DNA from: an uncultured Clostridia bacterium
GTDB taxonomy: Bacteria > Bacillota > Clostridia > Oscillospirales > Acutalibacteraceae
Length of the DNA: 33,364 bases
NCBI GenBank assembly: GCA_905235625.1
Contig: CAJOLX010000013.1
Span: 1-33,364 of the forward strand
Reading direction: 5' to 3'
Numbering within the stretch: position 1 is the stretch's first letter; each line of letters starts with the position of its first letter. A program made the position numbers and the translations under genes. The notes beneath the pieces are model-generated. The model did no database searches. It was given only the letters and a program-made list of their open reading frames with translations, and had not been told where the DNA came from. Below are positions 31,122 to 33,364 of this stretch, piece after piece.

Positions 31122-31946
31122 TCAGTTAACGGGGAAAAACTGCATGTAAACGTAAAGCAGGGGTATTACGAAGAGCGAGCTGTCAAAGCGGTCCATTATT
31201 CCGCCGTGCTCGGGCATGAGCGAGCCGAAGTCCTTGATTTTGTATTCGCGCTTTACGTAGGAGAAGAAGAGGTCTCCCGCAGTGCCGAAGAGCGCTCCGA
31301 GCAGCCCGAATACAAGCAGCGAAACGAGGCGGACCGGTTTGCTCATGAAATAAAGCACGAGAGCGTAAATTCCCATGCCGATAACGCCGAAAACGAGGCC
31401 GCCGATAAAGCCTTCAACCGTTTTGTTGGGGCTTATGGAGGGAGCGAGCTTGTGTTTTCCGAAGGCTTTGCCCATAAACTGCGCTCCGGTGTCGGCGCTC
31501 CACGAAGCGATTAACGGAATAAGCATCAGCCCCGAGCCGTTGTCCGCTTCGGATATAGGATAAAGCAGAGAGAAAAAGCAGGGGAACACTATGCAGGCAA
31601 GGAACAAAAACGCTATTTTTTCAAACGCGTATTCTCCGCCCCTTTTTGCGTAAGCCAAAAACGAAACGGTCAGCGTGAGCAGGGCGGCGGCAGGGAGCAG
31701 AATGCTTTGAAGGTCAAAATACCAAAGCCAGGGGATGAGCGCCGCGACGACCGCAGCGAAAATCTTGAGCCACGGTATGTCTATCGCTCCCGTCGCATGG
31801 CAAAGCTCAACGCAGCAAAGAGCGGAGAGGAGCGTCAGCAATATCACGGTGCCCCAGAGCGGAGTCGCGAGCAAAACGAGCAGCGTGATGCTAATCCCCG
31901 CGAGCGCCACGAGTGTTTTAATCAAAATTGAGTGTTTCTTTTTCAT
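31122..31946 (-). CDS. cdsA: Phosphatidate cytidylyltransferase (CDP-diglyceride synthase)
   Basis: Makes CDP-diacylglycerol from phosphatidate and CTP, the branch point of phospholipid synthesis, in the cytoplasmic membrane. A 274-residue protein with about eight hydrophobic segments. The family signature is complete near the C-terminus: SYVKREYKIKDFG followed by LMPEHGGIMDRFDS, with metal-binding Asp residues. SADTGAQFMGKAFGKHKLAPSISPNKTVEG is a second conserved block. The ATG at 31946 is preferred; the upstream TTG at 31964 has no ribosome site. It is divergent from a diacylglycerol-kinase-like gene; the usual uppS, dxr and rseP neighbours are absent. Confidence 0.96.
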   Translation of the reverse strand: MKKKHSILIKTLVALAGISITLLVLLATPLWGTVILLTLLSALCCVELCHATGAIDIPWLKIFAAVVAALIPWLWYFDLQSILLPAAALLTLTVSFLAYAKRGGEYAFEKIAFLFLACIVFPCFFSLLYPISEADNGSGLMLIPLIASWSADTGAQFMGKAFGKHKLAPSISPNKTVEGFIGGLVFGVIGMGIYALVLYFMSKPVRLVSLLVFGLLGALFGTAGDLFFSYVKREYKIKDFGSLMPEHGGIMDRFDSSLFVIPLLYVYMQFFPVN

Positions 31947-31993
31947 TCGGCATCTTCTTTTCAAATCGGAAATTAAATGATAATTGTTATTAA

Positions 31994-32021
31994 ATTATAG
32001 ACCCGATAAATAAACTGAAAA
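31994..32021 (-). promoter_or_regulatory. Probable promoter of cdsA
   Basis: Minus strand: TTTTCA (32021-32016), 16-bp spacer, TATAAT (31999-31994). Confidence 0.55.
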
Positions 32022-32107
32022 GAAACATTTAAAAAGTTTAGAATCAATTTATATATATGGTATATGCTGTTTGGGAAAAAGCTTGCAATCGAAACGGAGA
32101 AAGTATT

Positions 32108-33049
32108 ATGAATTGGGAAAATAAAAAGATATTGCTCATTTACAATCCGAGAGCGGGTATGAATGCAAGAAGACCCAAGGCGCGCGAAATTCTTGACGAA
32201 ATGGGCGCTCTTGCGGCGCAGACCGACGTTGCCGCCACCGCTTACCCCGGTCACGCAAAAGAAATAGCTGCCAAAACGGGCGCAAACTACGACGTAGTGA
32301 TTTGCTGCGGAGGCGACGGCACTCTCAACGAGGTGATAAACGGGCTCAAAGAGGCGGGCTGCAGCCCCGAGATAGGCTACATCCCGACGGGCTCGACCAA
32401 CGACTTTGCCTCGAATATGAGCATCCCCAAAAAGATGCCGCAGGCTGTCGCCGTGATTAAAGAAGGCAATGTTAACGCATGCGACTGCGCTTCGTTTAAC
32501 GACCGCAGCTTTACCTACATTGCTTCGTTCGGCCCGGGCGTTGCCGTGTCTTATTCCACGCCGCAGGGCGTAAAGAATATGATAGGCTACAGCGCATACA
32601 TGATAAACGGCTTCGGCTTTCAGACCATTCCCACCATGCGCGCATTAAAGCCCAAACACATCAAGGTTGAATACGACGGCAGCACGCTTGAAGACGATTT
32701 CTATTTCGGCACCGTGTCAAACACGCTTTCCGCCGCTGGCCTTTTCAAATTCAGCGAGGACGAGGTAAGATTCAACGACGGCAGGTTTGAGGTCGTGCTC
32801 ATTCGCAGAATGAAGAACCCCATGCAGATGTTTTCATTACTCGTCAAGATGCGCCGCCACGAATATGACGGCGATATGCTCGTGCATTTCCGGGCTTCGC
32901 ACCTTAAATTCACCTTTGAAAAGGAAGAAGTATGGACTCTTGACGGCGAGTCAAGCGGAAAAGTCAAGGACGTTGAGATAATTGTTAAGCAGGAAGAGAT
33001 AAAGCTTCTGTGCCCCGACAGCGTGTATTTTGAGAAGAGAGAGCAGTAA
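32108..33049 (+). CDS. Diacylglycerol kinase-family lipid kinase (DgkB/YegS-like)
   Basis: Phosphorylates diacylglycerol or a related lipid with ATP, recycling it into phosphatidate for CdsA. The 313 residues match the family. ILLIYNPRAGMNARR (8-22) is the N-terminal block, CCGGDGTLNEVINGL (66-80) the catalytic-domain nucleotide loop, and YIPTGSTNDFA the next conserved loop. A C-terminal beta-sandwich holds WTLDGE near the end, the usual DGE motif. GGAG at 32096-32099 supports the ATG at 32108; the longer in-frame start at 32057 lies upstream of this ribosome site. It shares a 160-bp divergent promoter region with cdsA, giving a small phospholipid cluster. Confidence 0.93.
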   Translation: MNWENKKILLIYNPRAGMNARRPKAREILDEMGALAAQTDVAATAYPGHAKEIAAKTGANYDVVICCGGDGTLNEVINGLKEAGCSPEIGYIPTGSTNDFASNMSIPKKMPQAVAVIKEGNVNACDCASFNDRSFTYIASFGPGVAVSYSTPQGVKNMIGYSAYMINGFGFQTIPTMRALKPKHIKVEYDGSTLEDDFYFGTVSNTLSAAGLFKFSEDEVRFNDGRFEVVLIRRMKNPMQMFSLLVKMRRHEYDGDMLVHFRASHLKFTFEKEEVWTLDGESSGKVKDVEIIVKQEEIKLLCPDSVYFEKREQ

Positions 33050-33094
33050 GCAAAAACTACGGATAGTGATTGAAACCCGTATAAACCACAACAT

Positions 33095-33140
33095 TTCGGC
33101 GCTCGTTTTCAAATGAGAAAAATGGGCGCCGAGGTCTTTA
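33095..33140 (+). terminator. Probable terminator of the lipid kinase gene
   Basis: TTCGGCGC (33095-33102) pairs with GCGCCGAG (about 33126-33133) and an inner TTTTC/GAAAA pairing; only a weak GTCTTTAATT tail follows. Confidence 0.6.
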
Positions 33141-33205
33141 ATTCAGGCACACCCGGCGGGGTTGGCAAAACTCGAAAAATATTCTGAAATTTCCGAAAAA
33201 ATTTC

Positions 33206-33234
33206 TTGACAACGGCTAAATGATGTGGTAAATT
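33206..33234 (+). promoter_or_regulatory. Strong promoter, likely of an rRNA operon
   Basis: TTGACA (33206-33211), 17-bp spacer, TAAATT (33229-33234) with a TGG extended -10. It is preceded by A/T-rich tracts (33166-33205) resembling an UP element. Confidence 0.8.
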
Positions 33235-33240
33235 ATTCAA

Positions 33241-33364
33241 GCACCCCACGAGAGTGGGGGGAGGCAGCACCTTGAAAATTAAACAACGACGAAGCAAAAA
33301 AGGAACCCTTGAGGATGAATTTGAGAGTACTTTCAAGTACACAGTAATTCTTGTGAAAACAAGA
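33241..33364 (+). ncRNA. Probable 16S rRNA operon leader (cut by window end)
   Basis: After the promoter come a CCCCAC-GAGA-GTGGGG tetraloop hairpin (33244-33259) and CACCTTGAAAATTAAACAAC (33268-33287), resembling the CTTTGAAAACT-type stretch (boxA/processing region) found upstream of Firmicutes 16S genes. A further GTACTT/AAGTAC hairpin lies at about 33328-33341. There is no convincing ORF. The 16S gene itself is not in the window, so the identification is by resemblance. Confidence 0.55.

Noticed and set aside
31947-31964. Longer cdsA start at TTG 31964
   Set aside because: No Shine-Dalgarno; the ATG at 31946 gives a standard N-terminus.
33109-33342. 77-codon minus-strand frame at the window end
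   Set aside because: It runs across the terminator, the promoter and the rRNA-like leader; no ribosome site or domain.

Overview
The window looks like chromosomal DNA of a Gram-positive gut-type Clostridia bacterium, probably Oscillospirales/Ruminococcaceae-like. The reasons are strong GGAGG Shine-Dalgarno sites, sigma-A-type promoters, the small Firmicutes families DUF951, DUF4364 and DUF6171, a CAP-domain lipoprotein with a Thr/Pro linker, and a large secreted BspA/Cys-repeat protein. The taxon is inferred from gene content only. No phage, IS element, CRISPR array or tRNA gene is visible.

Layout. 1-810: 3' half of gpmI. 811-1291: repeat-rich intergenic block with two near-duplicate terminators. 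1292-2572 (-): CPA2-type cation/proton antiporter with its own promoter. 2815-9826 (+): a tight seven-gene run of GH51 arabinofuranosidase, DUF6171, CAP lipoprotein, DUF951, prfA, a Sua5/TsaC-CoaE fusion and M18 aminopeptidase. 10066-15598 (+): rRNA methyltransferase, PI-PLC-like protein, PfkB kinase, D,D-carboxypeptidase and Eis-like GNAT, closed by a strong terminator. 18450-15721 (-): truB, a membrane HExxH protein, DUF4364 and araD, driven by a perfect consensus promoter. 22283-18573 (-): a 1056-residue secreted repeat protein followed, in frame after its stop, by a decayed C-terminal fragment of a similar protein. 22655-22861 (+): a small XRE regulator with two palindromic operators. 23049-25508 (+): PAP2 phosphatase and MFS transporter. 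26958-25581 (-): cyclophilin-like lipoprotein and DUF5131. 27794-27147 (-): an unknown, apparently strongly expressed basic protein. 30171-27924 (-): a DUF1538 membrane protein with two PII-like proteins. 30397-30957 (+): mntP. 31946-31122 (-) and 32108-33049 (+): divergent cdsA and diacylglycerol-kinase-like gene. 33206-33364: a strong promoter and leader resembling the start of an rRNA operon, cut by the window end.

Working together. Arabinan use is represented by GH51 and araD, which sit in different operons. Phospholipid metabolism is represented by cdsA, the DAG-kinase-like enzyme, PAP2 and the PI-PLC-like protein. Translation and tRNA/rRNA maturation are represented by prfA, the TsaC domain, truB and rlmI.

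The best candidate for an under-described system is the DUF1538 + PII-like + PII-like operon. A duplicated integral membrane protein is translationally coupled to two different PII-like proteins with short T-loop regions and is driven by a perfect TTGACA-N17-TATAAT promoter. By analogy with AmtB/GlnK and SbtA/SbtB it may be a PII-gated transporter; its substrate and ligands are unknown to me.
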